Notes under the pieces: model-generated
Databases searched by the model: none
Told to the model about the DNA's origin: nothing
Seen by the model: only the letters and a program-made list of their open reading frames with translations
Source of the DNA: Bacillota bacterium
GTDB lineage: Bacteria; Bacillota; Clostridia; Oscillospirales; Oscillospiraceae
Direction: 5' to 3'
Length of the DNA: 64,000 nt
NCBI GenBank assembly: GCA_028719885.1
Contig: JAQYLT010000082.1
Coordinates: 1 to 64,000 of the forward strand
In this document: in pieces, positions 52,985-62,300 of the stretch
Numbering within the stretch: position 1 is the first letter of the stretch
How the letters are laid out: every line of letters begins with the position of its first letter
Made by a program: the position numbers and the translations under genes

Positions 52985-55372
52985 ATGAAACTGAACAGAA
53001 AATGGATTAACGAGGATTTTGTTGACCTGAGCGCCGTTTCCGACAAGGAATTCGTGGAAACCATGACCGTTTTCGGTCAAAAGGTGGAAACCTGGGAACG
53101 GATGGACGCTGAGATCAAGAATGTGGTCGTGGGCAAGGTGCTCTCCATGGTGCGCCATCCCAATTCGGACCATATGTTCATCTGCCAGGTGGATGTGGGC
53201 CAGGAGGAGCCGGTGCAGATCGTCACCGGCGCCCAGAACGTCCATGAGGGTGACCTGGTGCCCGCCGCTCTGCACAACTCCTGGCTGCCCGGGGGCGTGC
53301 ACATCACCAAGGGCAAGCTCCGGGGAGAAGTCTCCAACGGCATGCTCTGCTCCTTCGCGGAGCTGGGGCTGACCCAGAATGACCTGCCCGGTGTCTTTGC
53401 CGACGGCATCTGGATTCTGGAGCCGGATTCCGCCAAGCCCGGCGACGACATCAACCCCATCATCGGCAACGATGACACGGTGGTGGATTTTGAAATCACC
53501 AACAACCGGCCGGACTGCTACTCCATCATCGGTCTGGCCCGGGAGGCTGCCGCCGCCTTCGGCAAGGAAATGAAGCACCACGAGCCCGTGGTAAAGGGCA
53601 GCGACGCCGGCTCCATCTTCCAGCACCTGGATGTGGAGGTGCCCGCCACAGAGCTTGTCAACCGCTATTCCTCCCGGATGGTGGCCAATGTGAAGATCGG
53701 TCCCTCCCCCAAGTGGCTGCGGCAGCGGCTCCGCGCCAACGGCGTGCGGCCCATCAACAACATCGTGGACATCACCAACTATGTGATGCTGGAATACGGC
53801 CAGCCCATGCACGCCTTTGACTACCGCTACGTTTCCTCCGGCAAGATCGTGGTCCGGGAGGCGCTGGAGGGCGAAACCCTCACCACCCTGGACGGCACCG
53901 TCCGCAATTTGAAAGCCGGTATGCTGGTGATCGCCGACGAGGACAAGCCCATCGGTCTGGCCGGCATCATGGGCGGTGAAAACTCTGAAATCAAGGACGA
54001 CACCACCATGGTGGTGTTTGAGTCTGCTAATTTCAACGGCACCTCCATCCGTCAAACCGCCCTGGCCCTGGGCATGCGTACCGAAGCCTCCGGCAAATTC
54101 GAGAAGAACCTGGACCCCATGATGACCATTCCCGCCGTGCAGCGGGCCTGCGAGCTGGTTGAAATGCTGGAATGCGGCGACGTGCTGGACGGCACCATCG
54201 ACATCATCAACTATGTGCCCGAGGCCAAGAAGCTGCCCCTGGAGCCGGAGCGGATCAACAAGCTCCTGGGCACCAGCATCTCCAAGGAAGATATGGTGAT
54301 GTACCTGAACCGGCTGGAAATCCCGGTGGAAGAGGACATGGTTCTGGTGCCCTCTTTCCGGCCTGACCTGAACCTGATGGCCGACCTGGCAGAGGAAGTG
54401 GGCCGCTCCTACGGCTACAATGAGATCCCCACCACCGAGTTCCGCAACTCCACCCAGGGCGGCTACTCCCAGGAGATGAAGCTGGAAGCCAAGGCGGGCC
54501 AGCTGTGCCGGGGCCTGGGCTACAGCGAGATCATCACCTACTCCTTCGTCTCCCCTGCCGTCTTCAGCCAGATTCGCATTCCCGAGGATTCCCCCCTGCG
54601 GAATGCCCTGCGGATTCAGAACCCCCTGGGCGAGGACACCTCCATTATGAGAACCATCGCCCTGCCCTCCATGCTGGAGATCCTGGGCCGGAACAACGCC
54701 TACCACAACAAGGCCGCCAAGCTCTATGAGGTGGCCAAGATCTACCTGCCCCAGGAGGGCCAGGCGCTGCCCGAGGAGCCCAAGATGCTGGTGCTGGGTT
54801 CCTACGGCGAGGACGAGACCTTCTTCAAGCTCAAGGGAGAAATCGAGGCGGTGTTCACCGGTCTGCGGCTGAAAAAAGCCAGCTATACCGCCGTAAAGGA
54901 CAATCCCAGCTACCATCCCGGCCGCTGCGCCGCCATCTTCATGGATGGAATTGAGGTGGGCGTGATGGGCCAGGTGCATCCTCTGGCCGCCAAGAACTAC
55001 GGCATCGACACCCCGGTTTACTGCGCGGAAATCAACTTCACCAAGCTGCTCACCATGCTGCTGCCGGAGGCCACCTACACCCCCCTGCCCAAGTATCCCA
55101 CCGTCTGCCGCGACCTGGCGCTGATCTGCCGGGAGGACGTCACCGTGGCCCAGGCAGAGCAGGTCATTGCCGCCTCCGCCGGAAAGCTGCTGCGGAAGAT
55201 TCAGCTCTTTGATATCTATCGGGGCGTGGGCGTGCCCGAGGGCAAGAAGAGCATGGCCTTCTCCCTGGAGCTGCGCTCCGATGAGCGCACCCTCACCGAT
55301 GCCGATTCTGAGGCCGTGGTGAACAAGGTCCTGGCTGCCCTGAAAGAAAAGCTGGACGCTGTTCTGCGCTGA
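52985..55372 (+). CDS. pheT: Phenylalanine--tRNA ligase beta subunit
   Basis: The 795-residue subunit binds tRNA-Phe and edits mischarged Tyr. It shows a tRNA-binding OB domain (about residues 40-150, with VVGKVLSMVRHPNSDHMFIC), a B3/B4 editing region, a B5 domain (about 400-475), a synthetase core-like region and a C-terminal anticodon-binding domain starting at YPTVCRDLALICRED. It begins 13 bases after pheS and ends the operon. Confidence 0.98.
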   Translation: MKLNRKWINEDFVDLSAVSDKEFVETMTVFGQKVETWERMDAEIKNVVVGKVLSMVRHPNSDHMFICQVDVGQEEPVQIVTGAQNVHEGDLVPAALHNSWLPGGVHITKGKLRGEVSNGMLCSFAELGLTQNDLPGVFADGIWILEPDSAKPGDDINPIIGNDDTVVDFEITNNRPDCYSIIGLAREAAAAFGKEMKHHEPVVKGSDAGSIFQHLDVEVPATELVNRYSSRMVANVKIGPSPKWLRQRLRANGVRPINNIVDITNYVMLEYGQPMHAFDYRYVSSGKIVVREALEGETLTTLDGTVRNLKAGMLVIADEDKPIGLAGIMGGENSEIKDDTTMVVFESANFNGTSIRQTALALGMRTEASGKFEKNLDPMMTIPAVQRACELVEMLECGDVLDGTIDIINYVPEAKKLPLEPERINKLLGTSISKEDMVMYLNRLEIPVEEDMVLVPSFRPDLNLMADLAEEVGRSYGYNEIPTTEFRNSTQGGYSQEMKLEAKAGQLCRGLGYSEIITYSFVSPAVFSQIRIPEDSPLRNALRIQNPLGEDTSIMRTIALPSMLEILGRNNAYHNKAAKLYEVAKIYLPQEGQALPEEPKMLVLGSYGEDETFFKLKGEIEAVFTGLRLKKASYTAVKDNPSYHPGRCAAIFMDGIEVGVMGQVHPLAAKNYGIDTPVYCAEINFTKLLTMLLPEATYTPLPKYPTVCRDLALICREDVTVAQAEQVIAASAGKLLRKIQLFDIYRGVGVPEGKKSMAFSLELRSDERTLTDADSEAVVNKVLAALKEKLDAVLR

Positions 55373-55430
55373 GGCTGGCTTGAATCGGCCGTCCTTTCCC
55401 TCATTATGTCTGCAAAAGCGTCCTTTTAAG

Positions 55431-55471
55431 GGTCTTCCGGTAATCATTTACAAATTTTTTACCGGAAGGCC
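55431..55471 (+). terminator. Probable pheST terminator
   Basis: GGTCTTCCGGTAA and TTACCGGAAGGCC form a 13-bp stem with one mismatch and a 15-base loop, about 58 bases after the pheT stop. The T-run lies within the loop end rather than after the stem, so efficiency is uncertain. Confidence 0.6.
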
Positions 55472-55500
55472 TTTACAGGCTTGTCCATTTGGGATATAAT
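55472..55500 (+). promoter_or_regulatory. Predicted ireB promoter
   Basis: TTTACA and TATAAT are 17 bases apart, ending 33 bases before the ireB start. Confidence 0.75.
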
Positions 55501-55533
55501 AGAGTATCAATTTACAAAAAGGAGGCTGAGACC

Positions 55534-55785
55534 ATGACGGGAATGGAAACCCAGACCTTTAAGGTCCCCGATGACAAAGAAAACATGCGGTATATACTCC
55601 GGAGTGTGTTCGATGCCCTGAACGAAAAAGGTTACAATCCGATCAACCAAATCGTGGGGTATCTGCTGACGGAAGACCCCACCTACATCACCAATTACGG
55701 CAGCGCCCGGAGCATGATTTCCAAAATTGACCGGGACGAATTGATGCAGGTTCTGGTTCGCGAATACCTTTTCAAAGACGAATGA
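55534..55785 (+). CDS. ireB: IreB family regulatory phosphoprotein
   Basis: The 83-residue protein matches the IreB/UPF0297 family: [47 protein letters not shown]. In Enterococcus it is phosphorylated by the PASTA kinase IreK and limits cephalosporin resistance. The start is after AAAGGAGG; the track adds 15 residues from the leader. In many Firmicutes it precedes ruvX; that gene is not here. It is monocistronic, with a terminator close behind. Confidence 0.94.
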   Translation: MTGMETQTFKVPDDKENMRYILRSVFDALNEKGYNPINQIVGYLLTEDPTYITNYGSARSMISKIDRDELMQVLVREYLFKDE

Positions 55786-55792
55786 CCCCCGC

Positions 55793-55826
55793 CAAGAGGC
55801 TTTTGCCACGGCAAAAGCCTCTTGTT
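55793..55826 (+). terminator. ireB terminator
   Basis: CAAGAGGCTTTTGCC and GGCAAAAGCCTCTTG are 15-base inverted repeats just after the ireB stop. A short direct duplication TTATGTAACTTG follows twice. Confidence 0.85.
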
Positions 55827-55938
55827 ATGTAACTTGTTATGTAACTTGAAAACTTCATACTTCCTCCGTCTTTTCCCCAAAACGCTTGTATCATAATTGT
55901 AAATTCTTTCCGATTAGCCCTTTTTAGCTGATCAGGGG

Positions 55939-55967
55939 TTGACAAAGATGTTACAATATGTTACAAT
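55939..55967 (+). promoter_or_regulatory. Predicted promoter for the 96-residue gene and NlpC/P60 gene
   Basis: TTGACA and TACAAT are 17 bases apart. The region repeats ATGTTACAAT and ATGTTACAAT, then CTACAAT, which could be a binding site overlapping the -10 box. Confidence 0.75.
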
Positions 55968-55998
55968 TCCACTACAATTTTTTCAGGAGGTTCCATTC

Positions 55999-56289
55999 AT
56001 GGCTGATGAAAAAACAGTTTTGATGTACAAGGGTCGTCCGCTGATGCGGAAGGACAACCTGGTATATTATGGCTCCATGGCCGACAGCCACATCGTGATG
56101 CTGCAGGTTCTGGAAACCAAGACGGTGAACGACACCCAGATCGCCACCCGTGTATCCGTTCAGCTTCAGCTCACCGATCCCACCGCAAGAAGCAGGGACC
56201 GGGTTGTGAAGAAAAGCGAGAAAGACGGCTTCTATACCGCCCTGGATGTGGGCTGTGTCTGGCTTGAGCGGGCTCTGGCCGGTAAATAA
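55999..56289 (+). CDS. Conserved-looking 96-residue protein of unknown function
   Basis: The product begins MADEKTVLMYKGRPLMRKDN and has alternating hydrophobic residues (NLVYYGSMADSHIVMLQVLE, ATRVSVQLQL), suggesting a small beta-rich domain, then a helical end (ALDVGCVWLERALAGK). It has no signal peptide. I do not recognise the family. AGGAGG is 8 bases upstream of the ATG. It precedes the SH3-NlpC/P60 gene by 45 bases, probably in one transcript, so a wall-related role is possible but unproven. Confidence 0.8.
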   Translation: MADEKTVLMYKGRPLMRKDNLVYYGSMADSHIVMLQVLETKTVNDTQIATRVSVQLQLTDPTARSRDRVVKKSEKDGFYTALDVGCVWLERALAGK

Positions 56290-56334
56290 ATTTTTCTAAT
56301 TCCCTGGCATTTTTCCCAGCGACGGAGGTAACGT

Positions 56335-57342
56335 ATGAAATTTTCCACGCGGGTCACGGCTCTGGCCCTGACTCTGATGATTCTTCTTTCCGGTTTTTCC
56401 ATTACCGCTTCGGCAGAGGACGGCCTCGTTTATGGCATTGGCTTTGTCAGTGCCTCCGGGCTGAATCTGCGGGAGCAGCCCTCCACCGATTCCCCTGTTC
56501 TTGCCACCGCCGATTCCGGCGAATGCGTGGTGGTTCTGGGGCTGGCGGACGGCTGGTACCACGTGAACTACAATCTGCAAAACGGCTACATGAGCGCCGA
56601 CTATCTCACCGTTTCCACTGTGGAAAACGCGGAGCTGGGCTACGGAATCGTGACCGGCGACAGCGTGAACCTGCGAAGCGGCCCCAGCACCGGCCACAGC
56701 AAGGTGGGCACCGTTTCCAGCGGTGAGAGATGCTACATAATCGGCCTGAACCAGGGCTGGTACAAGGTGCTTTACGGCAGCACCTCCTGCTACATTCGCA
56801 GCGATTTTCTGAAGCTCAGCGAAATCCCCTATGAAAACCGGGCTTCCACCAACACCCCTCAGTACTTCCGCCAGGGCAAGGCCATCGGCACTGTCCCTGC
56901 TTCCGGCCAGGCAAGCACCGTCCCTGCCTCCGGCCAGACAAACGCTGTCCAGTCCGGCTCCAACGGCTCCGCCACCGGCGCTCAGATTCTGGCCAAGGCC
57001 ACGGAATATCTGGGCACACCCTATGTCTACGGCGGTGCCTCCCCCAGCGGCTTCGACTGCTCCGGTTTTGTTTACTATGTGTATGGTACCTTCGGCATCT
57101 CCGTGGGCCGCACCCCTGCCGAGCAGTACAGCGCAGGCACCGTGGTGGACAAGGCCAGTTTACAGCCCGGGGACATTGTGCTCTTCGCGGGCACCGGCAG
57201 CAGCAGCATTTCCCACACCGGCATCTACGCCGGAAACGGGCAGTTTATCCACTCCCCCAATTCCCGCAGCACCGTCTCCTATTCCGATTTGACCAGCGGC
57301 TACTGGAGCGAGCATTTCTACTGCGGCGTTCGGGTGGTCTAA
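56335..57342 (+). CDS. Secreted NlpC/P60 endopeptidase with two bacterial SH3 domains
   Basis: The 335-residue protein has a signal peptide (LALTLMILLSGFSITASA), SH3_3 domains at about residues 37-93 and 103-160 (each with LNLREQPSTDSPV or VNLRSGPSTGHSKV), a linker with VPASGQ twice, and an NlpC/P60 domain from about 215. The catalytic Cys is in FDCSGFVYYVYG and His in ISHTGIYAG, with the third residue in FIHSPN. It cuts peptide stems in peptidoglycan, probably during growth or cell separation. Confidence 0.95.
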   Translation: MKFSTRVTALALTLMILLSGFSITASAEDGLVYGIGFVSASGLNLREQPSTDSPVLATADSGECVVVLGLADGWYHVNYNLQNGYMSADYLTVSTVENAELGYGIVTGDSVNLRSGPSTGHSKVGTVSSGERCYIIGLNQGWYKVLYGSTSCYIRSDFLKLSEIPYENRASTNTPQYFRQGKAIGTVPASGQASTVPASGQTNAVQSGSNGSATGAQILAKATEYLGTPYVYGGASPSGFDCSGFVYYVYGTFGISVGRTPAEQYSAGTVVDKASLQPGDIVLFAGTGSSSISHTGIYAGNGQFIHSPNSRSTVSYSDLTSGYWSEHFYCGVRVV

Positions 57343-57355
57343 TTCCAAAGCTTCT

Positions 57356-57387
57356 CATCCGGCATGAAAAATGCCGGATGTTTTTTT
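57356..57387 (+). terminator. Terminator of the NlpC/P60 operon
   Basis: CATCCGGCAT and ATGCCGGATG form a perfect 10-bp stem around GAAAA, followed by TTTTTTT. Confidence 0.95.
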
Positions 57388-57451
57388 GTTTTAAAAAGCC
57401 GCATTCCGGGTATAATGCTGTGCAAATCGTTTTTCAGGAAGGAACGGTCAC

Positions 57452-58471
57452 ATGGCAAAATTCAAACGGGGGAAAAGCAGCTTTTTATTCACCAGCAAAC
57501 CGGTGATCATCTCCTGGGCCAGCATTGCCGGGAAGAAAGAATCGGAAGGCCCTCTGGGCAGCTGCTTTGACAAAACCTCCTCCGATACCTTTTTCGGGCA
57601 AAAAACCTGGGAGCAGGCGGAAAAGAAAATGCAGGAGCTCTCCTTAAAGACCCTGGCGGAGAAAGCCGGACTGCACACCTGGGAAATTGACGTTGTATTC
57701 TCCGGAGATCTGCTGAACCAATGCATTGGCTCTTCCTTTTCTCTGCGGAATATGAACATTCCCCATCTGGGGCTGTACGGTGCCTGTTCCACCATGGCGG
57801 AGAGCCTGCTGCTGGCGGCCATGACCGTGGACGGAGGCTACGCCGACCGGGTGGCCGCCCTGACCTCCTCCCATTTCGCCTCCTCCGAGCGGCAATACCG
57901 CTTCCCCCTGGGCTATGGCGGCCAGCGGACCCCCACTGCCCAGTGGACGGTAACCGGCTCCGGCTCCGCCCTGGTGAGCGCCGAGGGAAAGGGCCCCCGG
58001 ATTCTCTCCGGTACCGTGGGCACCGTCCGGGACTTGGGCATCAAGGACGCGGGAAACATGGGTGCCGCCATGGCCCCGGCAGCCTGCGCCACCATCAAGG
58101 CCCATCTGGAGGACATGAAGCTGACGCCGAAGGACTACGACATGATCGTCACCGGCGATCTGGGCCAGGTGGGCAAGGATTTACTGTTGGAGCTGGCCAA
58201 ACGGGAGGGCCTGGAGCTGGAGGACCGGCTGTATGACTGCGGCACCATGGTGTTTGACCGGAAGCGGCAGGATGTCCACTCCGGCGGCTCCGGCTGCGGC
58301 TGCAGCGCCATCACCCTGTGCAGCCAGCTTTTGGGAGAGCTGTCCCGGGGCAAGCTGAAAAAAATACTGTTCTGCGGCACCGGCGCCCTGCTCTCCCCCA
58401 CCTCCACCCAGCAGGGGCTGCCCATTCCCGGGGTATGTCATGCCGTGGCCATTGAAGGAGGAATGAGCTGA
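57452..58471 (+). CDS. spoVAD: Stage V sporulation protein AD
   Basis: The 339-residue protein has a thiolase-like fold and the SpoVAD blocks SIAGKKESEGPLG, DVVFSGDLLNQCIGSSF and YGACSTMAESLLLA. It ends with GTGALLSPTSTQQG and PGVCHAVAIE. In Bacillus it binds dipicolinic acid during loading and germination. The start follows AAGGAACGGTCAC. spoVAE follows directly, the ATG falling right after the stop. Confidence 0.96.
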   Translation: MAKFKRGKSSFLFTSKPVIISWASIAGKKESEGPLGSCFDKTSSDTFFGQKTWEQAEKKMQELSLKTLAEKAGLHTWEIDVVFSGDLLNQCIGSSFSLRNMNIPHLGLYGACSTMAESLLLAAMTVDGGYADRVAALTSSHFASSERQYRFPLGYGGQRTPTAQWTVTGSGSALVSAEGKGPRILSGTVGTVRDLGIKDAGNMGAAMAPAACATIKAHLEDMKLTPKDYDMIVTGDLGQVGKDLLLELAKREGLELEDRLYDCGTMVFDRKRQDVHSGGSGCGCSAITLCSQLLGELSRGKLKKILFCGTGALLSPTSTQQGLPIPGVCHAVAIEGGMS

Positions 58472-58828
58472 ATGGACTACCTGAAAGCATTTGTCGTGGG
58501 CGGGCTGTTCTGCCTCATCGGACAAATTCTCGTGGACAAAACCAAGCTGACCCCGGCCAGGATTTTGGTGGGGTATGTGGTCGCCGGGGTGATTCTGGGC
58601 GCTTTGGAACTCTATCAGCCCATCATCGACTTTGCCGGTGCCGGAGCCTCGGTTCCCTTAACCGGCTTCGGCGCCACATTGGCAAAGGGCGTCAAGGATG
58701 CCATTGACGAAAGCGGCGCTCTTGGCATTCTCACCGGCGGCCTGAAGGCCACGGCAGCGGGAATCACCGCGGCGATTATTTTCGGCCTGCTGGCAGGGAT
58801 TCTCTTTAAACCCAAGGATAAATCCTGA
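58472..58828 (+). CDS. spoVAE: Stage V sporulation protein AE (SpoVAEb)
   Basis: The 118-residue protein has four hydrophobic segments and the family motif IIDFAGAGASVPLTGFGATLAKG, which parallels the GAGTLVPIMGFANA loop of SpoVAC. It forms part of the dipicolinate channel. It is immediately downstream of spoVAD, but spoVAC is not beside it. Confidence 0.95.
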   Translation: MDYLKAFVVGGLFCLIGQILVDKTKLTPARILVGYVVAGVILGALELYQPIIDFAGAGASVPLTGFGATLAKGVKDAIDESGALGILTGGLKATAAGITAAIIFGLLAGILFKPKDKS

Positions 58829-58886
58829 ATTTCGGGGCAATCTATCTCTGCGGGATTTTTCCCGACCAAATTTAGGAGGAAAAAAG

Positions 58887-58997
58887 ATGAATAACCAGAA
58901 TCAGAACAAGAATCAGGAAAACAACCAGCAGAACTGCGGCCGGAACGAGAATCAGAACCGGCAGAGCAATCAGCAGAGCAACCAGCAGAGCCGCTGA
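58887..58997 (+). CDS. 36-residue Asn/Gln-rich peptide
   Basis: This gene is too short for the ORF track. AGGAGG lies 8 bases upstream of the ATG, and a terminator follows the stop within 10 bases, which supports a real gene. The peptide is mostly Asn, Gln, Arg and Ser with a single Cys (QQNCGRNENQ). Its composition recalls Q/N-rich gamma-type small acid-soluble spore proteins, but it is shorter. Position after spoVAE suggests forespore expression. Function is unknown. Confidence 0.7.
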   Translation: MNNQNQNKNQENNQQNCGRNENQNRQSNQQSNQQSR

Positions 58998-59004
58998 ATA
59001 CAAA

Positions 59005-59035
59005 AAAGCTGCCTCAACCGGGGCAGCTTTCTTTT
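59005..59035 (+). terminator. Terminator after spoVAD-spoVAE and the small peptide gene
   Basis: AAAGCTGCC and GGCAGCTTT form a 9-bp stem around an 8-base loop, followed by CTTTT. Confidence 0.88.
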
Positions 59036-59057
59036 ATTTGTTTTTCCTTGGAAAATA

Positions 59058-59367
59058 GACAAATTTGGAATTTGGCGGGCAGATTCGTATGGGGTATGTT
59101 CCAACGTGTGCGTAGGGAACGGATTTATCCGTTCCGAAACGTCGATTAGCCTCCAAGGTTCGTTGGATGGTAACGGGTTCCAAATAATTCCAACATTTTT
59201 CCATCTAACATACCCCCGATAAAAACATTACCGAGGCGGAACGCATGAATGCGTTCCCTACGCAAATAACAGCATTTTTATGATGATTTGAAACTGGATC
59301 CTTACCAAAACGGGCGGAACGGATAAATCCGTTCCCTACGAAACATCTCTGCAAATTCCAATTTGTC
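59058..59367. repeat. Dispersed palindromic repeat, copy 6 (long form)
   Basis: This 310-bp copy has both ends: GACAAATTTGGAATTTGGCGGG on the left and GCAAATTCCAATTTGTC on the right. Inside are three cores (GGAACGGATTTATCCGTTCC, GGAACGCATGAATGCGTTCC, GGAACGGATAAATCCGTTCC) and the CCATCTAACATACC spacer. It fills the gap between the spoVA terminator and addA; nothing else is seen there. Confidence 0.9.
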
Positions 59368-59386
59368 CGTCAGAGAGGAACATCCA

Positions 59387-62300
59387 TTATACCGGCACGA
59401 GGCGGTTCAGGTGGAAGAAATAGAGATACTTCTCTTTCACCGGCAGTTGGTAGATCCTTTCCAGCGCCTCGCCATAGGTATCCACCTGGAGCCGATAGCG
59501 CCGGAGGGTATCGGGGAGGGTTTCCTCCGTGATGTGGTCGGTTTTGAAATCCAGGACGGTGATGCCGTCCTCTTCCAGCAGGGCGCAGTCCACAACGCCC
59601 TGCAAAAGCACCTGCTCCCCCGCCAATCCATCGCCGTATTTTTCCCCATCATCCAGGATGGAGAATTTGAATTCCCGGATATGGGAAACGCCGCTGCGAA
59701 GCTTGATTCCCACCTCCGTTTGGAAGAAATGAAGAATGGTTTGGGGCTGGACCATTTGCCGCTGCTCTTCCGAAAGGTATCCCGCCTCCGTCAATCGATT
59801 CAACTCGCCGGCCACAGCGTCCAGATCGGTGCAGGCCTCATAGCGGATGAACTGCATAGCGCAGTGGACGGCATTGCCATAGGCCGTTCCCCCCTTGGCT
59901 GCCTGCCGGAAGGTGGGCTTGCGCCAGGTTTTGAGCTTTGTCCGCTGGGGCGCATCCTCCTGGGCTTCCTCATCCCGGACCCGGCCCTTGAGCCCGGTGA
60001 CCGTCTGTTTGGAGGGCGCCTGGGTGGCCGGGAGATGGTCATAGTGAAAGGCCAGGCCCTTTTTCAGCTGTTCCACCGCCTCCTGCGGGAAAGGAGCAGC
60101 CGCCTCCGTCACCTGGGAAACTTTTTCCCCAGAGGTCTCTGTTTGGAGCAGGCGGATTTTCCAGGGGTAGTCACTGATGGTCAGCTTTTCCGGTCTGCCG
60201 CCCAAGGCGTGAAGCGCTCCCGCTTCCACCCGCTGCAGGGCCGCCGCCAGAATCCAATCTCCATGGCAGTCCGCCTCCATACATACCAGCTCCTCCCCGC
60301 CCATGGAGAGCCGGTTGGCCAGCTTTTTCAGCTTCTTTTCCGGATTTTTCATGGTGCAGGTCATCACCAGCCGGTCTCTGGCCCGGGTCATGGCCACATA
60401 GAGCACCCGCAGCTCCTCGCTGACGCTCTCCGATTGGATAGAGGCGGCAATGGCCCGCTTGGAGATGGAGCTGTAGCGCAGCCGGTTCTCATTATCCGCC
60501 ACCGCCAGGCCCAGGCCCAGCTCCTGATGGCAGAGCACCGCCTCCCGGGAATCGCTGGCATTGAACCGATGGGACAGGCCGCAGAGGAACACCACCGGGA
60601 ATTCCAAGCCCTTGGACTTATGGATGCTCATAATGGTCACGCACCCGGCGCTGCTGCCGGGGGCCGCCACCTGGCTGCCCCGGAGGGTTTCCAGATGGTC
60701 CAGGAACTGATCCAGGGTTCTCAGGTTCCCCTTTTCAAAATCCACCGCCATCTGATAGAACAGATACAGATTCTCTTTTTTTGCCTTTCCCCCGGCCATG
60801 GCGCCGTAAATGCTGTCCAGCCGGGTCAGCAGGAAGCAGCTTTGCAGCAGGGCCGTCAGGCTCTCCAGTCTGGCCGTCCGCCGGAGCACCGCCAGAATAT
60901 CCAAAAATTCCCGGGCCTTCGGCTGCTTGCTGGTAAGCAGTCCGTCATAGATGTATCCCTTTTTTCCATCCCCCCGGAGCTCTGCCAGATCGTCCGCCGT
61001 AAAGCCGAAGATCGGGCTGGCCAGCACCGCCAGCAGGGGAATATCCTGCCGGGGATTGGCCACGGTTTGCAGCAGGGCGCAAAGGGTGCTGATTTCCTCC
61101 GTGTCCATCAGATTGCTGCCGCCGTCCAGGGCGCAGCGGATTCCCGCCGCCTCCAGGGCACTGCGGAAGGCCGCCGCCATGGTGCCGGGGGAGCGGAGGA
61201 GAATCACAATGTCCTCCGCCGTCACCGGACGCAGAGAATCCCCCTGCCGCACCAGGGTGCCGGATTCCAGCATCTGCCCAATGCGCTGGGCGGCAAAGGC
61301 AGCCTCTTTTTCATAGGAATCTCCATCGGTGATATCCAAAACATAGAGCTCCACCGCTTCCTCTGGCAGTGGGACATGGGGTACTCCCTCCCGCAGGGCT
61401 TCGGCCTCTCCGTAGTGCAGGCCGCCTACCTCCGGGCTCATGCAGACAGAAAACACCTGGTTGATGCCGGAAATCACCTCCGCCCCGGAGCGGAAATTGT
61501 GGCTGAGCAGAATTTTCCTTCCCTGCCTCGGCTGGGCGGACTCCACAGGAGCAAAGGAAGCATACTTTTCCAGGAAAATTCCCGGGTCGGCCAGCCGGAA
61601 GCGATAGATGGACTGTTTCACATCCCCCACCAGGAAGCAATTCTGCTTTTCCTCCGTCAACGCGGAAAAAATCGCATCCTGTACGCCGTTGGAATCCTGG
61701 TATTCATCCACCATGATCTCCCGGAAACGGCCGCTGATCTCCCGGGCCGCAGAGGTAATGCCTGTTCTGCCTTTCCCCAGAAGCAAATCCAGGGTCCGGT
61801 GCTCCAAATCGCCGAAATCCAGAATCCGGCGGCTGCGCTTGACCCGGCTGTACTCTGCGTCAAACTGACGAACCAGCCCGATGAGCCCCCGGGCCGCACC
61901 GCCGGATTGCCGCAGGTCCGTCAGCACCTGCGCCGAGGCATTGGCAAAGCATCTCGTCCGCCGTTCCAGTTCCTCCCGGCAGGCATCCCGAATGGCCTTC
62001 ACCTGCTCCGCCAGCACCGGGTCATAGGTCTTTCCGGAAAAGCGAAGCACGCCGAAGCTGATGTCCTTTCGGCTGCACACCTCGTCCCAGGTGGCGCTGG
62101 AACGGAGATATTCCAGCTGCTCAATCAATTGGGCGATATTCTGAATGGGCTTTTCCACGCCGGTATCCCTTCGCAGGCGGGCCAGGCACTCCCGCAGCAC
62201 CTCCAATTCCCTGTCCAGCCAGGAAAACAGATGCTCCATCAGGTACTTGCCCCAAAGGGACTGGCCCGCGTCGGTCACTCCCTCCAAGGCGGTATTTTCC

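Noticed and set aside
52916-55447. 843-codon minus-strand frame
   Set aside because: Antisense shadow of pheT; Gly/His/Gln-rich translation typical of reversed GC-rich genes.
55825-55998. c-di-AMP (ydaO-type) riboswitch upstream of the NlpC/P60 gene
   Set aside because: Such riboswitches often precede wall hydrolases, but the conserved core sequences were not found; only a promoter and short direct repeats are visible.
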